Shown: piece after piece, positions 36,427 to 46,435 of the stretch
Numbering within the stretch: position 1 is the first letter of the stretch
Layout: every line of letters begins with the position of its first letter
Assembly: GCF_024385525.1 (NCBI RefSeq)
Contig: NZ_JANFLU010000011.1
Span: 124,001 to 188,000 of the forward strand
Length of the DNA stretch: 64,000 nt
Reading direction: 5' to 3'
Origin: Arthrobacter sp. zg-Y238
Lineage (GTDB): Bacteria > Actinomycetota > Actinomycetes > Actinomycetales > Micrococcaceae
The notes under the pieces: model-generated
The model's input: the letters and a program-made list of their open reading frames with translations, nothing else
Database searches by the model: none
What the model was told of the DNA's origin: nothing
Made by a program: the position numbers and the translations under genes

Positions 36427-37737
36427 ATGGACGAGCAGCCGTCTGATTCGCCAAAGGAACGTTCGGAGGCCCCGGGGGAGTCCGGAGGAGCATCCGGGGA
36501 GCCCGCCGCCGCAGGCGCTTCAGCGGCATCCGGACGCAGACCGCGTAGGAAAGTTGATCCCAAACGGTCCGCCATCCTCGGGGCCATGTTCCTTATGGCC
36601 ACCAGTGCGATCGGGCCTGGCTTCATCACCCAGACCACCGTATTTACCGTCCAGCTCGGTGCTGCCTTTGCCTTCGCCATCCTGGTGTCCATTCTGGTGG
36701 ACATTGCCGTCCAGCTGAATGTCTGGCGGATTGTCGGTATTTCCGGGCTCCGCGCCCAGGTGCTGGGAAACAAGGTGCTTCCCGGTGCGGGACTGGTGCT
36801 GGCGATCCTGGTGTTCATCGGCGGCCTTGTCTTCAACGTAGGCAACGTGGCCGGGACCGGACTGGGACTGAACGCCATGCTTGGTCTGGATCCGAAGATC
36901 GGGTCCGCGATATCCGCCGTGCTGGCGATTCTGATCTTTCTTTCGAAACGGGCCGGCCTGGCACTGGACCGGGTGGTGGTGGTCCTTGGCGCCCTGATGA
37001 TCCTGCTGATGCTTTACGTGGCCATCGTTGCCAACCCGCCCGTCGGCAGTGCCCTGAAGAACACGGTCCTGCCGGAGCAGGTGGATTTCCTGGCCATCAC
37101 CACCCTGATCGGCGGGACGGTGGGCGGCTACATCACCTACGCCGGGGCTCACCGGATGGTCGACTCGGGAAACTCGGGCCTGGAGAATATCCGCCCCATC
37201 ACCCGTGCTGCCCTCTTAGGCGTGATCGTCACCGGAGTGATGCGGGTATTGCTGTTCCTGGCCGTTCTGGGAGTGGTTGCCGGGGGAGCAGTGCTGAGCG
37301 GAGAGAATCTGGCTGCCGATGCCTTCCGGATAGCGGCGGGCGAAGTGGGAATCCGGCTCTTCGGGATCGTTTTCTGGGCCGCCGCCCTGACCTCGGTGAT
37401 CGGCGCTTCCTACACTTCGGTTTCGTTCATCACCAAGCTCTCCGGCAGCGACCGGGTTCGAAACCTGCTTACGGTTGCCTTCATTGCCGTGTGCGCGGCG
37501 GCCTACCTCCTGCTGGGCCAGCCGCCCCAGACCTTGCTGGTCTTTGCCGGGGCTTTCAACGGGCTCATTCTGCCGCTCGGATTCGCCATCCTGCTCTGGG
37601 CTGCCTGGCGGCGGAGTGACCTCCTGTCCGGGTACCGGTATCCGCGTTGGCTGCTTGCCGTCGGTGTCGTGGCCTGGCTGCTGACCCTGTATCTGGGGTG
37701 GAATTCGCTTGCCGGCCTGCAGGCCTTGTGGGCGTAG
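36427..37737 (+). CDS. NRAMP-related transporter of the pxp locus, copy 1
   Basis: About 436 residues with some 11 membrane helices after a 45-residue hydrophilic Ser/Gly/Ala leader. The sequence is NRAMP-related (YcsG-like), but helix 1 reads [15 protein letters not shown] where true metal transporters have DPGN, so the Asp and Asn metal ligands are absent. In Bacillus subtilis the equivalent ycsG lies with ycsF, ycsI and kipIA, matching the neighbourhood here. A role in uptake of 5-oxoproline or a related acid rather than Mn/Fe is inferred. It is strongly similar to the next gene (tandem duplication). ATG 36427 is preceded by AAAGGG. Confidence 0.85.
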   Translation: MDEQPSDSPKERSEAPGESGGASGEPAAAGASAASGRRPRRKVDPKRSAILGAMFLMATSAIGPGFITQTTVFTVQLGAAFAFAILVSILVDIAVQLNVWRIVGISGLRAQVLGNKVLPGAGLVLAILVFIGGLVFNVGNVAGTGLGLNAMLGLDPKIGSAISAVLAILIFLSKRAGLALDRVVVVLGALMILLMLYVAIVANPPVGSALKNTVLPEQVDFLAITTLIGGTVGGYITYAGAHRMVDSGNSGLENIRPITRAALLGVIVTGVMRVLLFLAVLGVVAGGAVLSGENLAADAFRIAAGEVGIRLFGIVFWAAALTSVIGASYTSVSFITKLSGSDRVRNLLTVAFIAVCAAAYLLLGQPPQTLLVFAGAFNGLILPLGFAILLWAAWRRSDLLSGYRYPRWLLAVGVVAWLLTLYLGWNSLAGLQALWA

Positions 37738-37775
37738 CCGGACCGCCCCGGCGAGCAGTCAGTTAACAATCGCAG

Positions 37776-37812
37776 GATCGTTCAACAAAACTCTTGTGGA
37801 TTGTTCAACAAC
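37776..37812. promoter_or_regulatory. Two GATTGTTCAACAA operator sites
   Basis: GATCGTTCAACAA (37776-37788) and GATTGTTCAACAAC (37799-37812), centres 23 bp apart, about two helical turns. The second differs by one base from the perfect palindrome GATTGTTCAACAATC in front of pxpA. They overlap the promoter of the second NRAMP-like gene and are the likely target of the GntR/FCD regulator at 43957-44622. Confidence 0.65.
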
Positions 37813-37821
37813 CCTTAGACT
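37794..37821 (+). promoter_or_regulatory. Putative promoter of the second NRAMP-like gene
   Basis: TTGTGG (37794-37799), a 16-bp spacer, then TAGACT (37816-37821). The spacer is occupied by the second operator copy, consistent with repression. Confidence 0.45.
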
Positions 37822-37871
37822 GCTGGAAGCCCCTGTGGCGCGCCCCACACCTCCCAGCGAACGGAATCACC

Positions 37872-39089
37872 ATGGACAGCACGCCTACCAAGGTAAAGGT
37901 CCGGCCCAAGGCCAAGCGCACGGCCTTGCTCGGTGCCATGTTCCTGATGGCCACCAGTGCCATTGGCCCCGGCTTCATCACGCAGACCACGGTCTTCACC
38001 GTCCAGCTCGGTGCTGCCTTTGCCTTCGCCATCCTGGTGTCGATTCTGGTGGACATTGCCGTCCAGTTGAACGTCTGGCGGATCATCGGTGTCTCCGGCC
38101 TGCGGGCCCAGGTTTTGGGCAACAAGGTCCTGCCGGGAGCCGGCTGGGTCCTCGCGGGACTGGTCTTCCTGGGCGGGCTGGTCTTCAACATCGGCAACAT
38201 TGCCGGCACCGGCCTGGGGCTGAACGCCATGCTGGGCCTGGACACCAAGATCGGCGGGGCCATCTCTGCCGGCGTCGCCATCTTCATCTTCCTGTCCAAA
38301 AAGGCCGGACTGGCCCTGGACCGGATTGTCGTGGCACTGGGCGCGCTGATGATCCTGCTTATGCTCTACGTAGCCGTCAGCGCAGCGCCGCCGGTGGGTG
38401 AGGCGCTGAAGAACACGGTCCTGCCCGAGCAGGTCGACTTCCTGACCATCACCACCCTGATCGGCGGCACCGTGGGCGGGTACATCACTTACGCCGGCGC
38501 GCACCGGCTGCTGGATTCGGGCACCACCGGTCCCGGATATGTCAAGGACATCACCAAGGTCTCGATGCTCGGCATCATTGTCACCGGCGTCATGCGTGCC
38601 CTGCTGTTCCTGGCCATCCTCGGCGTAGTGGCCGGCGGGGTTACCCTGGCAGGCGACAACCTGGCCGCCGACGCGTTCCGGCACGCCGCCGGCGAGATCG
38701 GGTTGCGGATATTCGGCATCGTGTTCTGGGCGGCGGCCCTGACCTCGGTGATCGGCGCGGCCTACACCTCGGTGTCCTTCGTTACGACGCCGGCCACCAA
38801 GGACCGCACGCGCAGCTGGATCACCGTCGGGTTCATTGCGTTCTGCACCGTGGTGTATCTGTTCCTAGGCCAGGCACCGCAGACCCTGCTGGTCTTCGCC
38901 GGGGCGTTCAACGGGTTGATTCTTCCGCTGGGCTTCGGCATCCTGCTCTGGGCGGCCTGGCGGCGCCGGGATCTGCTGCAGGGCTACGAATACCCCAAAT
39001 GGCTGCTTATCATCGGTGTGCTGGCGTGGGCGCTGACCCTCTTCCTGGGCTGGAACTCCCTCTCCGGGCTCGCCGCACTCTGGCAGTAG
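37872..39089 (+). CDS. NRAMP-related transporter of the pxp locus, copy 2
   Basis: About 405 residues and about 11 helices, without the long N-terminal leader of copy 1. Most of the sequence is identical or similar to copy 1 ([44 protein letters not shown]), and helix 1 again has IGPGFITQ instead of DPGN. ATG 37872 is the natural start ([16 protein letters not shown]). Unlike copy 1, its promoter carries the shared operator, so it is probably the copy controlled with pxpA. DUF1445 follows 29 bases later and is likely co-transcribed. Confidence 0.86.
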   Translation: MDSTPTKVKVRPKAKRTALLGAMFLMATSAIGPGFITQTTVFTVQLGAAFAFAILVSILVDIAVQLNVWRIIGVSGLRAQVLGNKVLPGAGWVLAGLVFLGGLVFNIGNIAGTGLGLNAMLGLDTKIGGAISAGVAIFIFLSKKAGLALDRIVVALGALMILLMLYVAVSAAPPVGEALKNTVLPEQVDFLTITTLIGGTVGGYITYAGAHRLLDSGTTGPGYVKDITKVSMLGIIVTGVMRALLFLAILGVVAGGVTLAGDNLAADAFRHAAGEIGLRIFGIVFWAAALTSVIGAAYTSVSFVTTPATKDRTRSWITVGFIAFCTVVYLFLGQAPQTLLVFAGAFNGLILPLGFGILLWAAWRRRDLLQGYEYPKWLLIIGVLAWALTLFLGWNSLSGLAALWQ

Positions 39090-39118
39090 CGGTCCCTTTC
39101 GGAAAGGTTGAAGCGACT

Positions 39119-39955
39119 ATGGAAAACCTAGCTGATGCCCCCGCCGCAGGCCCGGCCCAGGATCCTGCAGCCTTGAACCCGGCCGGACTGTCACCGGCCG
39201 CAGCCCGGGCGCTGTTCCGGGACGGACTGGTCACCCCGACGGCGGGCTGGTCTGCCGGCTACGCGCAGGCCAACCTGATCATCGTGCCCAAGGCGCAGGC
39301 CTTCGATGTCCTGCTGTTCGCCCAGCGCAACCCGAAGTCCTGTCCCATCCTGGGCGTGCTCGACGCCGGGGAAACCGCCGGGCCGCTGCTGGCCGGCGGC
39401 GACATCCGCACCGACGTACCCCGCTACACCGTGTACGAAGACGGTGTGAAGGTCGCTGACCCCACGGACATCAGCGGATACTGGCGCGATGACCTGGTGA
39501 CCTTCATTGTCGGCTGCAGTTTTACCTTCGAGGCGGCCCTGCAGGAGGGCGGCATCCGGATCGCGCACATTGACCAGGGCACCAACGTGCCGATGTACCG
39601 CACCTGGGTCCGCTGCGAGCCGGCCGGGGCCATGGCCGGGCCGCTGGTGGTCTCGATGCGCCCCGTGCCGGCCTCACAGGTGGCCGACGCCGTGCGGATC
39701 ACCTCCCGCTACCCGGCGGTGCACGGCGCTCCCGTGCACGTGGGTAACCCGGCGGAGATCGGCATTACGGATCTGGGCCGGCCCGACTTCGGTGAGCCGG
39801 TGCGGATTGCCGACGGGTACGTGCCAGTGTTCTGGGCCTGCGGCGTGACCCCGCAGGCGGCGGTCATGGAGTCGAAGCCGGCGCTGGCCATCGGCCACGC
39901 GCCGGGGCACATGCTTATCACCGATGCGCGGGACAGTTCCTACCTGGTGCCGTAA
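39119..39955 (+). CDS. DUF1445 (YcsI-like) putative hydro-lyase
   Basis: A 278-residue DUF1445 protein: [43 protein letters not shown], then [18 protein letters not shown] and a final [11 protein letters not shown]. The family is annotated as putative hydro-lyase (D-glutamate cyclase-like) and is a standard companion of PxpABC/5-oxoprolinase genes. It may convert D-glutamate and 5-oxo-D-proline, but this is by family context. ATG 39119 has GGAAAGG upstream. It ends 38 bases before the convergent KAP gene. Confidence 0.87.
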   Translation: MENLADAPAAGPAQDPAALNPAGLSPAAARALFRDGLVTPTAGWSAGYAQANLIIVPKAQAFDVLLFAQRNPKSCPILGVLDAGETAGPLLAGGDIRTDVPRYTVYEDGVKVADPTDISGYWRDDLVTFIVGCSFTFEAALQEGGIRIAHIDQGTNVPMYRTWVRCEPAGAMAGPLVVSMRPVPASQVADAVRITSRYPAVHGAPVHVGNPAEIGITDLGRPDFGEPVRIADGYVPVFWACGVTPQAAVMESKPALAIGHAPGHMLITDARDSSYLVP

Positions 39956-39993
39956 CTGCGTTGGATACCGAGTGACGAAGTCATGGGTCTAAC

Positions 39994-42900
39994 TTAGGGT
40001 GTCGTGTAGTTCAGTCGCTTTCTTTTGTTTATCTTCCCCTTCAAGGAGATCGAGTATCCGAGTTGAGACAAGACTCGAAGAGCATTGTTTTCGAGTGATT
40101 CATTCTTTTCCACCGCTGATTTCACCCGTTCGCCCAGCGCTCCCTTAACACCGTGGGGCAAAGGTCTGCCGAGATTGCTGAGTGCGCTGAGGGCGAGGTC
40201 CACCGCACTCACGTTACTGGCACCTGCTATATGGAGATCGAGAAGGCCATAAACGACCGTCTCAATCAGCCTTTTTCGCGATGCGGCATCCCGAATTACG
40301 GCCTTCGCCCATAGGTCGATTACAGCCTTACGTTGACTGTTGTTCGTTGTTTGGGAGAAGCGGCGACATAGGAGGTCCGCTGCTACTTCGTCATCGGCGG
40401 AGGTAAAACCGATCGTCGTCAGTACCAGATCTGCAGGAATTTGAGAATCGGCAGGTGCCAGGTACATGTCCAACAGTGCTCTCCTTTGGTCGGCGGTCCA
40501 AAGAATTTGTGCTTCTCGTGCAGCACTGGCGAACTCGTCTGTCAGCACATCTTCAGCCATCAGCCGATTTAGGATGGGTAGAAAGTCGTCGAGGCTGGGC
40601 TTTACCAAGTCTACCCACATGGTCGCTGCAGAAACGGCGTCGCCTGCATAGTTATAGACGATAGAGGCAACTTCCTGTGCCGTAGGAATTGCAGTCAAAT
40701 CAGCTATGGCTTTTCGGCTGCTTTTGGCTAGGAGGAGGGTAACTTCCACATGTTCCACCTCTCCCAGCCACGGGCTCTCCGCCGCTTCGGTCAGGATACT
40801 TTTGAGCTGTTGTTCGCTGACTGAATTAGCGGAGATATCTAGAGCTGCACAGCCATCAACGACGACATACTGAAATAGCGCGTCGTCGCGGTCCGCCAAG
40901 ACATGTGTTTGAGCAAGAGTGTCCTGAAGCGTCGAAACGACTGCATCGGCAACGCGCGGGGCATCAACGAAATCGGCATTAATGAACCCTGCCGTGTGAC
41001 TCAGGAGTGTGCGACGGGCTGATGCATCGTCCTCATCGACGACCGCTGGGGCGAGTTTTTCGAGAACATCGTCAGTAAGGGTGGGTCGCGTATCCTTCGG
41101 GAGGACGTCGACGAGCTTTCGCAGGGCCGTGAAAGTTCCCTCTGCGACTGTGATGGACGGGTCGTTCCACAACTTGGTCAGCAGTCGGCGGAGCAGCTTC
41201 CCGTGGGCCGGGTCGATAGCATTTGGGGATACTCCTTCCAACCAGGTCGGCCATTCAGAGAGTGTCCGGCGGTGGACTGCCTCGAGCATCAGTCCGGCCA
41301 CCTCAGGCGCCCTTACAGGCTCGGTCTGACTGATGAGTCTCAGCGCAGCAGCCCGGCCCGCCTGAGTATCCACCTCAAGTAGGAGCCGAAGGGTCTCGTG
41401 CTGTATGGGAGTCTCCCGATTACCGGCTGCTTCCACGAGGGCAGAGAGGAGGATCTCCGGATTATATGGCTCATCATCACTGGACGTTGACGCGGATGCT
41501 TGAGCCGCACCGCGCGTCCGTGTTGCTACAGATGTGGCGGGTTCCCCTGTGTCCGTCCACGCGGCATGTGTTTTTACGGCGGCTCTAATACCTACGGCCA
41601 GCGTTGTCCGAAGTATTGCGAGTATCTGCACCACATCTTCATCGTTGGTTGCGAAAAGATGACGAAGCGCCTCGTCGCCATCCTCGGAAACCAGCAGCGA
41701 CCCCAAGTACGCTTTTACCTCAGCAGGTTTCAACTCAAGAGCAGTCAAGGCATCCCGTAGTAGGAAATCCGGGGCCGTGCTAGAGGGCGAAGAGATTGCT
41801 GTAGTGATTACACGGTCACGAAGCGCTGACGCTCCAGCCTCGTTTCCACCTGCAGCGAGGTCCCACGCTGTAGCGATGGTATCAGCATCAAGAACACTCC
41901 CGTCGTTGTCCTCGTGAATTAAACAGATAGCTTCAATGACGGAATCGATAACGCGATCAACATTCAGGTCAGGCACAGCTTTCCTAAGAAGCAGGAAAGA
42001 GCGAGCCGTGTTCGGCCCGGTAATTCCGTTTCCGGTTCGTATTTGTTGGGACAGGAGTTCTAGAACTCCGCCAATTTGTTGATCGTTGAGCTCGTCAATA
42101 CGTTGCTTGATGGTGTCGATATCGATATCCTCTGCAGCCCGCTCGATAGCCAAGGCTAGGTCCCCATCGAGCCCGAAGATCGTCCCGGTGCTCTGCATGT
42201 AGATCAGATGACGTGAAGGCCCCTGTACTTGGCGGGTGCGGCGCAGGTAATTCAGCAGCTGTTTGTTATGCGCCCTAGCTGTTGGTGATGCCTCATTGAC
42301 AACAAGAGAATCTTCCTTTTCCTGATCTGAAAATTCAGTAGATGCGACCGAATCTTCATCGTCATTCAGGAGGGTTGCTGGCGAAGCCCCTTCGAGCGCA
42401 TAGCCGTGCGCTAATTGGTGCACTCGCTCCGACACACTTGACGGTAAATTGGATTTTGGTTCTTGGACCAGCTGGAGAACTAGGTTCGGAAGGTTCGCAT
42501 CTACTTCCAGATGGCGTGAGAAAAGCGGGAACTCGACCCGTAAGCAAGCCAATTTTGCTAACGCTGCGGCACTGTTGCCAGGGCTTTCTGCGAGCAAGCC
42601 GGCACCATGCCGCTCCTCTGCAAGACGGTAGGTGAGTGCGAAAGTGTTTAGCAGGTGTTTGACGCGGCGGGGACTTGTCACGTGGGTGGGGATGAGCACA
42701 GAGAGTACATACTCCAGATTGATTTCACCCCATACTCCCGCACGCCCCTCAACGAGCGTGTGCGCGTAGTTGCTGATGCTTTGGGCCATGAGCGGCGGAA
42801 GACTGACTTGGTACTGAAATACCTTGTCAAGGTAGGCGCTGCCAGTGCTGTAGTACGGGTTAGCATCGTTCGTCGGCGTTTCTTGTTTAGCGGCCTGGGT

Positions 42901-43737
42901 GAGCGCTTCTTCCAAGACGTTCTGATCTGCAGCGATGACGAAAACGCAGCCATCGATACCGAGAAACGTACGAACCGTGTCCAACGTCGCTACCACCTCC
43001 GTGGCAGAGCAACGATCTAGCTCATCAATGAAAACAACCAACCTCTTCGCGCGAGTGTCCCTTACAAGGTCACGGAAGAGCTGTTCGAACTGCTCGTCGC
43101 TTTCCGGCTTCGCTAGACTCCGATCGACGCTCAGTGTCTTGCTAGCCAAGGCGATCAATGCCGCGAGGAGCGAGGCGGGAAGGAGTCCCGCTTTCATAGC
43201 CTGCGCCATAAGCGATCCGAACGACGGCCACAATTCCCCCTGTTGTAATGCAGCTACACCAATAAGGATCGTGCTCAGGATTAGGGTTAGACCACCCATG
43301 AGAAGCGTGAAAGCTCCAAGCAGTCTGAAAACGGTGGCCGGGGGGACGCTGATGTCCGTCTTGGTTCGCCCGCTGTAGAGGTCGGCGTGGTATCGCACGT
43401 TTTGTTGGCCCAAGCCTTCGGCCACTGCGCTTATGAAATTCCGACGTAGGGGTACGTCAGCATATTTGAATGCGTCAAATCGAACGAATCTGATACCGTC
43501 CACACGGTCAATTTTCGACCTTAGCAAGTTTGCGATACCCGTCTTGCCCGAGCCCCAAGGGCCATAAAGTGCAATGTTGGAAGGTGTGTTCACCGACTTC
43601 ACTAAGGCAGCCAGCTGATTAACGATGCCCTCATGCGCGAGTCGATCATCCGTCGCTGCGGCAAGTTCGCGGTCCTCGATTAAATCGTCCCGGTGAAGAG
43701 CCGTCCCCCGGACCACGTCATTAGCACACCTTGACAT
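39994..43737 (-). CDS. KAP-family P-loop NTPase with membrane hairpin and large C-terminal domain
   Basis: About 1247 residues. With the start at ATG 43737, Walker A GPWGSGKT is at residues 59-66, two hydrophobic segments (about 136-164 and 180-202) interrupt the NTPase domain, and Walker B VVFIDELDRC is near 233-243. This is the diagnostic KAP layout, in which membrane helices are inserted between Walker A and B. The remaining 900 residues are a long, probably helical-repeat region of unknown fold. F-plasmid PifA, a phage T7 exclusion protein, is a KAP NTPase, so phage defence is a reasonable hypothesis. The gene is visibly lower in GC and uses AT-ending codons, unlike its neighbours, and splits a pxp locus. 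GGGGGTG upstream supports ATG 43737; 43752 and 43785 are alternatives. Confidence 0.88.
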   Translation of the reverse strand: MSRCANDVVRGTALHRDDLIEDRELAAATDDRLAHEGIVNQLAALVKSVNTPSNIALYGPWGSGKTGIANLLRSKIDRVDGIRFVRFDAFKYADVPLRRNFISAVAEGLGQQNVRYHADLYSGRTKTDISVPPATVFRLLGAFTLLMGGLTLILSTILIGVAALQQGELWPSFGSLMAQAMKAGLLPASLLAALIALASKTLSVDRSLAKPESDEQFEQLFRDLVRDTRAKRLVVFIDELDRCSATEVVATLDTVRTFLGIDGCVFVIAADQNVLEEALTQAAKQETPTNDANPYYSTGSAYLDKVFQYQVSLPPLMAQSISNYAHTLVEGRAGVWGEINLEYVLSVLIPTHVTSPRRVKHLLNTFALTYRLAEERHGAGLLAESPGNSAAALAKLACLRVEFPLFSRHLEVDANLPNLVLQLVQEPKSNLPSSVSERVHQLAHGYALEGASPATLLNDDEDSVASTEFSDQEKEDSLVVNEASPTARAHNKQLLNYLRRTRQVQGPSRHLIYMQSTGTIFGLDGDLALAIERAAEDIDIDTIKQRIDELNDQQIGGVLELLSQQIRTGNGITGPNTARSFLLLRKAVPDLNVDRVIDSVIEAICLIHEDNDGSVLDADTIATAWDLAAGGNEAGASALRDRVITTAISSPSSTAPDFLLRDALTALELKPAEVKAYLGSLLVSEDGDEALRHLFATNDEDVVQILAILRTTLAVGIRAAVKTHAAWTDTGEPATSVATRTRGAAQASASTSSDDEPYNPEILLSALVEAAGNRETPIQHETLRLLLEVDTQAGRAAALRLISQTEPVRAPEVAGLMLEAVHRRTLSEWPTWLEGVSPNAIDPAHGKLLRRLLTKLWNDPSITVAEGTFTALRKLVDVLPKDTRPTLTDDVLEKLAPAVVDEDDASARRTLLSHTAGFINADFVDAPRVADAVVSTLQDTLAQTHVLADRDDALFQYVVVDGCAALDISANSVSEQQLKSILTEAAESPWLGEVEHVEVTLLLAKSSRKAIADLTAIPTAQEVASIVYNYAGDAVSAATMWVDLVKPSLDDFLPILNRLMAEDVLTDEFASAAREAQILWTADQRRALLDMYLAPADSQIPADLVLTTIGFTSADDEVAADLLCRRFSQTTNNSQRKAVIDLWAKAVIRDAASRKRLIETVVYGLLDLHIAGASNVSAVDLALSALSNLGRPLPHGVKGALGERVKSAVEKNESLENNALRVLSQLGYSISLKGKINKRKRLNYTTP

Positions 43738-43956
43738 CCAGCACACCCCCATAAATCGATCGTGAGGCATCGCCTCCCGAAGCAATCATGTCTTACGTCT
43801 TGATTTACGGCCTCGATCCGTGCGCTCGTGTCGCATGGCCATTTCGGGGTCGTAGGAGAAGCGGATTACGGATGGATGCAGCTCGGCGCGTTGTTTTAAC
43901 ACGAAGGTATTAGTCGAATAGGCCACCCGTGGATAGCCATAATCACGAGCCTGCGG

Positions 43957-44622
43957 CTACGAGCCCAGGTGCGCCAGGAGCTCGGCCTCCGCCGCATCCA
44001 AGTAGGCCTGCAGGACCTTCGTGGCCTTGGCGCGTTTGCCCTGCCGCAGCAGTTCCACCAGCCGGGCGTTCTGCTCCACGTAAGTAGAGTGGAAATCCGG
44101 CTGGCTGCTCATGGCATGGAACACCAGCCGCATTTCGGCCAGCACCCGGCCCATCACCTGCTGCAGCTGCACGCTCCCGGACATAGCCACAATGGCTTCG
44201 TGGAAGGCCTGATTCGCAGCCGCCATTTCGGTTACCGCGCCGCGCGCCTTGGCCTCCCGCGCGTCGGCAATGACCGCATCCAGCCGGGCCAGGTCCAGCT
44301 CCGGACCCCACAGCACCGCGGAGGGTTCCAGCATCCGGCGCACCCGGTAGATCTCGCGGACGGCCTCCGCGCCGGGGGCTGCAACGAACACCCCGCGGTT
44401 GGGATAGCGGGTGACGGCGCCTTCAATGCTGAGCATGGTGAACGCCTCGCGCAGCGTATTGCGGGAGACCTGCAGCGAGGCGGCCAGCTGTTGTTCGGAG
44501 AGTTTGGTGCCGGGCAGCAGCTCACCGGCGGCAATGCTGCCGCGCAGCACGTTCGCCACCCACACGGTGGTGTTGGCGTGGTCGGCGCGCTCGGTGGTGA
44601 CATCCCCCAGGTTCACAGGCAT
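43957..44622 (-). CDS. GntR/FCD-family regulator of the pxp locus
   Basis: A 221-residue regulator. The N-terminal winged helix includes LLPGTKLSEQQLAASLQVSR then NTLREAFTMLSIEGAV and RYPNRGVFVAAP. The C-terminal FCD ligand domain has REIYRVRRMLEPSAVLW, ANQAFHEAIVAMSGS (metal-binding His) and MRLVFHAM. The likely operator is the palindrome GATTGTTCAACAATC near pxpA and before NRAMP copy 2. The likely effector is 5-oxoproline or a related acid (inference). ATG 44622 follows TAGATT by six bases, and it is separated from the carboxylase operon by a terminator, so it has its own promoter. Confidence 0.9.
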   Translation of the reverse strand: MPVNLGDVTTERADHANTTVWVANVLRGSIAAGELLPGTKLSEQQLAASLQVSRNTLREAFTMLSIEGAVTRYPNRGVFVAAPGAEAVREIYRVRRMLEPSAVLWGPELDLARLDAVIADAREAKARGAVTEMAAANQAFHEAIVAMSGSVQLQQVMGRVLAEMRLVFHAMSSQPDFHSTYVEQNARLVELLRQGKRAKATKVLQAYLDAAEAELLAHLGS

Positions 44623-44628
44623 CTCCCT

Positions 44629-44634
44629 AATCTA
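44629..44634 (-). promoter_or_regulatory. -10 box of leaderless GntR gene
   Basis: TAGATT on the minus strand, then AGGGAG, then ATG 44622. The six bases also resemble a Shine-Dalgarno sequence but are too close to the start to act as one. Confidence 0.5.
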
Positions 44635-44652
44635 GCCGCAGCGGCAGCTAAA

Positions 44653-44688
44653 CGGAGGCCCGGCCACAGGGGGACGGCCGGGCCTCCG
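44653..44688 (-). terminator. Terminator of the pxpA-pxpBC-carboxylase operon
   Basis: CGGAGGCCCGGCC (44653-44665) pairs perfectly with 44676-44688 around a ten-base loop. It is five bases after the carboxylase stop, with TTTAG on the exit side of the minus strand. Confidence 0.75.
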
Positions 44689-44692
44689 GGCT

Positions 44693-46435
44693 TTAGTCGC
44701 CGATGGTGCCCAGGGACTCACGCCGCCCGACGGCGGCGCCCGGTTCCAGCCCGGCGCGCGCGAAAGTGCCGGCGCGGTGGGCGCGGACGGTGGTTTCCAT
44801 CTTCATCGCCTCCAGCACGGCCACCGGATCGCCTTCGGCCAGCTGCGCGCCGTCGTCGGCCACCCACTTCACCAGGTTCCCGGCCATCGGGGAGGCAAGA
44901 ACACCGTTCCCACCGGCTCCGGCTTCGTCTGGAGCCGGAGCGGAAGCAGCGGCCCCGCCGCCGGACCGCAGTGCGTTGAGCAGCGCTGCCGGCACGCCCA
45001 GGGAAACCGCCCGGCCGTCGACGTCGATGGTCAGCGTTTCCCGTTCGGCGCCGGGCAGGGACGCGGCGATTTCCGGTGACGCGGCCAGCGGTTCAGCGAA
45101 CTCGGACTCAATCCAGGTGGTGTAGACACCCAACTCGTCCTCCCGGGTGAACGCCGCCGAGCGCACCACGGCCCGGTGGAAGGGCACCACCGTGGGAACA
45201 CCGCGGATCACCAGTTCATCCAGGGCGGCCCGGGCCCGGCGCAGCGCCTGCGGCCGGTCTTCGCCCCAGACAATCAGCTTCGCCATTAGCGAGTCATACT
45301 CGGCGGGCACCACGGAGCCGGACCGTACGCCGGAGTCCATCCGGATGCCGGGGCCGGTGGGCGGCTCGAAGACCTCCACGGGTCCGGGGCCGGGCAGGAA
45401 GCCGCGGGCCGGATCCTCGGCGTTGAGCCGGAATTCGAACGCGTGCCCGTGCGGCGCGGGGTCCTCGGTGAAGGACAGCGGCAGTCCGTCCGCAATGCGG
45501 AACTGTTCGCGGACCAGGTCCACGCCGGTGGTTTCCTCGGTCACGGGATGCTCCACCTGCAGCCGGGTGTTCACTTCCAGGAAGCTGATCAGTCCGTCGG
45601 GGGACACCAGGTATTCCACCGTGCCGGCACCGGTGTAGCCGGCTTCGCGGCAGATGGCCTTAGCGGATTCGTGGATGGTGGCCCGCTGCTCGTCCGTGAG
45701 GAACGGTGCCGGAGCTTCCTCCACGAGTTTCTGGTTCCGGCGCTGCAGCGAGCAGTCCCGGGTGCCGACGACGACGACGTTGCCGTGCGTGTCGGCCAGC
45801 ACCTGGGCCTCCACATGGCGGGGCTTATCCAGGAACCGTTCGGCGAAGCACTCGCCGCGGCCGAAGGCGGACACCGCTTCACGGACAGCGGACTCGAAGG
45901 CGTCCTCCACGTCTTCGAGCCGGCGGGCGATCTTCATGCCGCGGCCACCGCCGCCGAACGCCGCCTTGATGGCCACCGGCAGGCCGTGCTCCTCGGCGAA
46001 GGCGCGGACCTGCTCGGCGCTTTCCGCCGGGCCCTCGGTCCCGGGCACCAGCGGTGCACCGGCGCGGACGGCGATGTCGCGGGCGGTCACCTTGTTGCCC
46101 AGATCGCGGATGGCCTGCGGGGACGGGCCGATCCAGGTCAGTCCGGCGTCCTGTACGGCCTGGGCAAACTCGGCGTTCTCGGAGAGGAACCCGTAACCCG
46201 GGTGCACGGCATCGGCACCGGCGCGGCGGGCGGCGTCGATCAGTTTGGGAATGTTCAGGTACGTGTCCGCGCTGGCAGAGCCGTGCAGCGGATACGCCTC
46301 GTCCGCCACGCGCACGTGCAGCGCATCGGCGTCGGGGTCCGAGTAGACGGCGGCGGAGCCGATCCCGGCGTCGGAGCAGGCGCGGGCCACGCGCACGGCG
46401 ATCTCGCCGCGGTTGGCGATCAGGACCTTCTTCAT
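44693..46435 (-). CDS. Biotin carboxylase fused to biotin carrier domain
   Basis: A 580-residue protein. The N-terminal biotin carboxylase ([19 protein letters not shown]) contains the ATP-grasp loop [15 protein letters not shown] and the active-site stretch [20 protein letters not shown]. The C-terminal carrier domain has the biotinylation motif [11 protein letters not shown]. It carboxylates its own biotin with bicarbonate and ATP. The gene overlaps pxpBC by four bases in a pxpA-pxpBC-carboxylase operon. KipI/KipA proteins are homologous to the carboxyltransferase part of urea carboxylase, so this subunit may supply carboxybiotin to a carboxylation linked to 5-oxoproline or another amide. 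No separate acyl-CoA carboxyltransferase is present. Confidence 0.9.
   Translation of the reverse strand: MKKVLIANRGEIAVRVARACSDAGIGSAAVYSDPDADALHVRVADEAYPLHGSASADTYLNIPKLIDAARRAGADAVHPGYGFLSENAEFAQAVQDAGLTWIGPSPQAIRDLGNKVTARDIAVRAGAPLVPGTEGPAESAEQVRAFAEEHGLPVAIKAAFGGGGRGMKIARRLEDVEDAFESAVREAVSAFGRGECFAERFLDKPRHVEAQVLADTHGNVVVVGTRDCSLQRRNQKLVEEAPAPFLTDEQRATIHESAKAICREAGYTGAGTVEYLVSPDGLISFLEVNTRLQVEHPVTEETTGVDLVREQFRIADGLPLSFTEDPAPHGHAFEFRLNAEDPARGFLPGPGPVEVFEPPTGPGIRMDSGVRSGSVVPAEYDSLMAKLIVWGEDRPQALRRARAALDELVIRGVPTVVPFHRAVVRSAAFTREDELGVYTTWIESEFAEPLAASPEIAASLPGAERETLTIDVDGRAVSLGVPAALLNALRSGGGAAASAPAPDEAGAGGNGVLASPMAGNLVKWVADDGAQLAEGDPVAVLEAMKMETTVRAHRAGTFARAGLEPGAAVGRRESLGTIGD

Noticed and set aside
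36427-39089. Calling the two transporters Mn/Fe NRAMP pumps
   Set aside because: Both lack the DPGN metal-ligand motif and sit in a pxp locus, so a metal function is not supported.
39956-43956. Attachment-site duplication flanking the KAP gene
   Set aside because: Only short, weak similarities (GGATA words) were seen on the two sides, well within chance; no integrase or tRNA was recognised.
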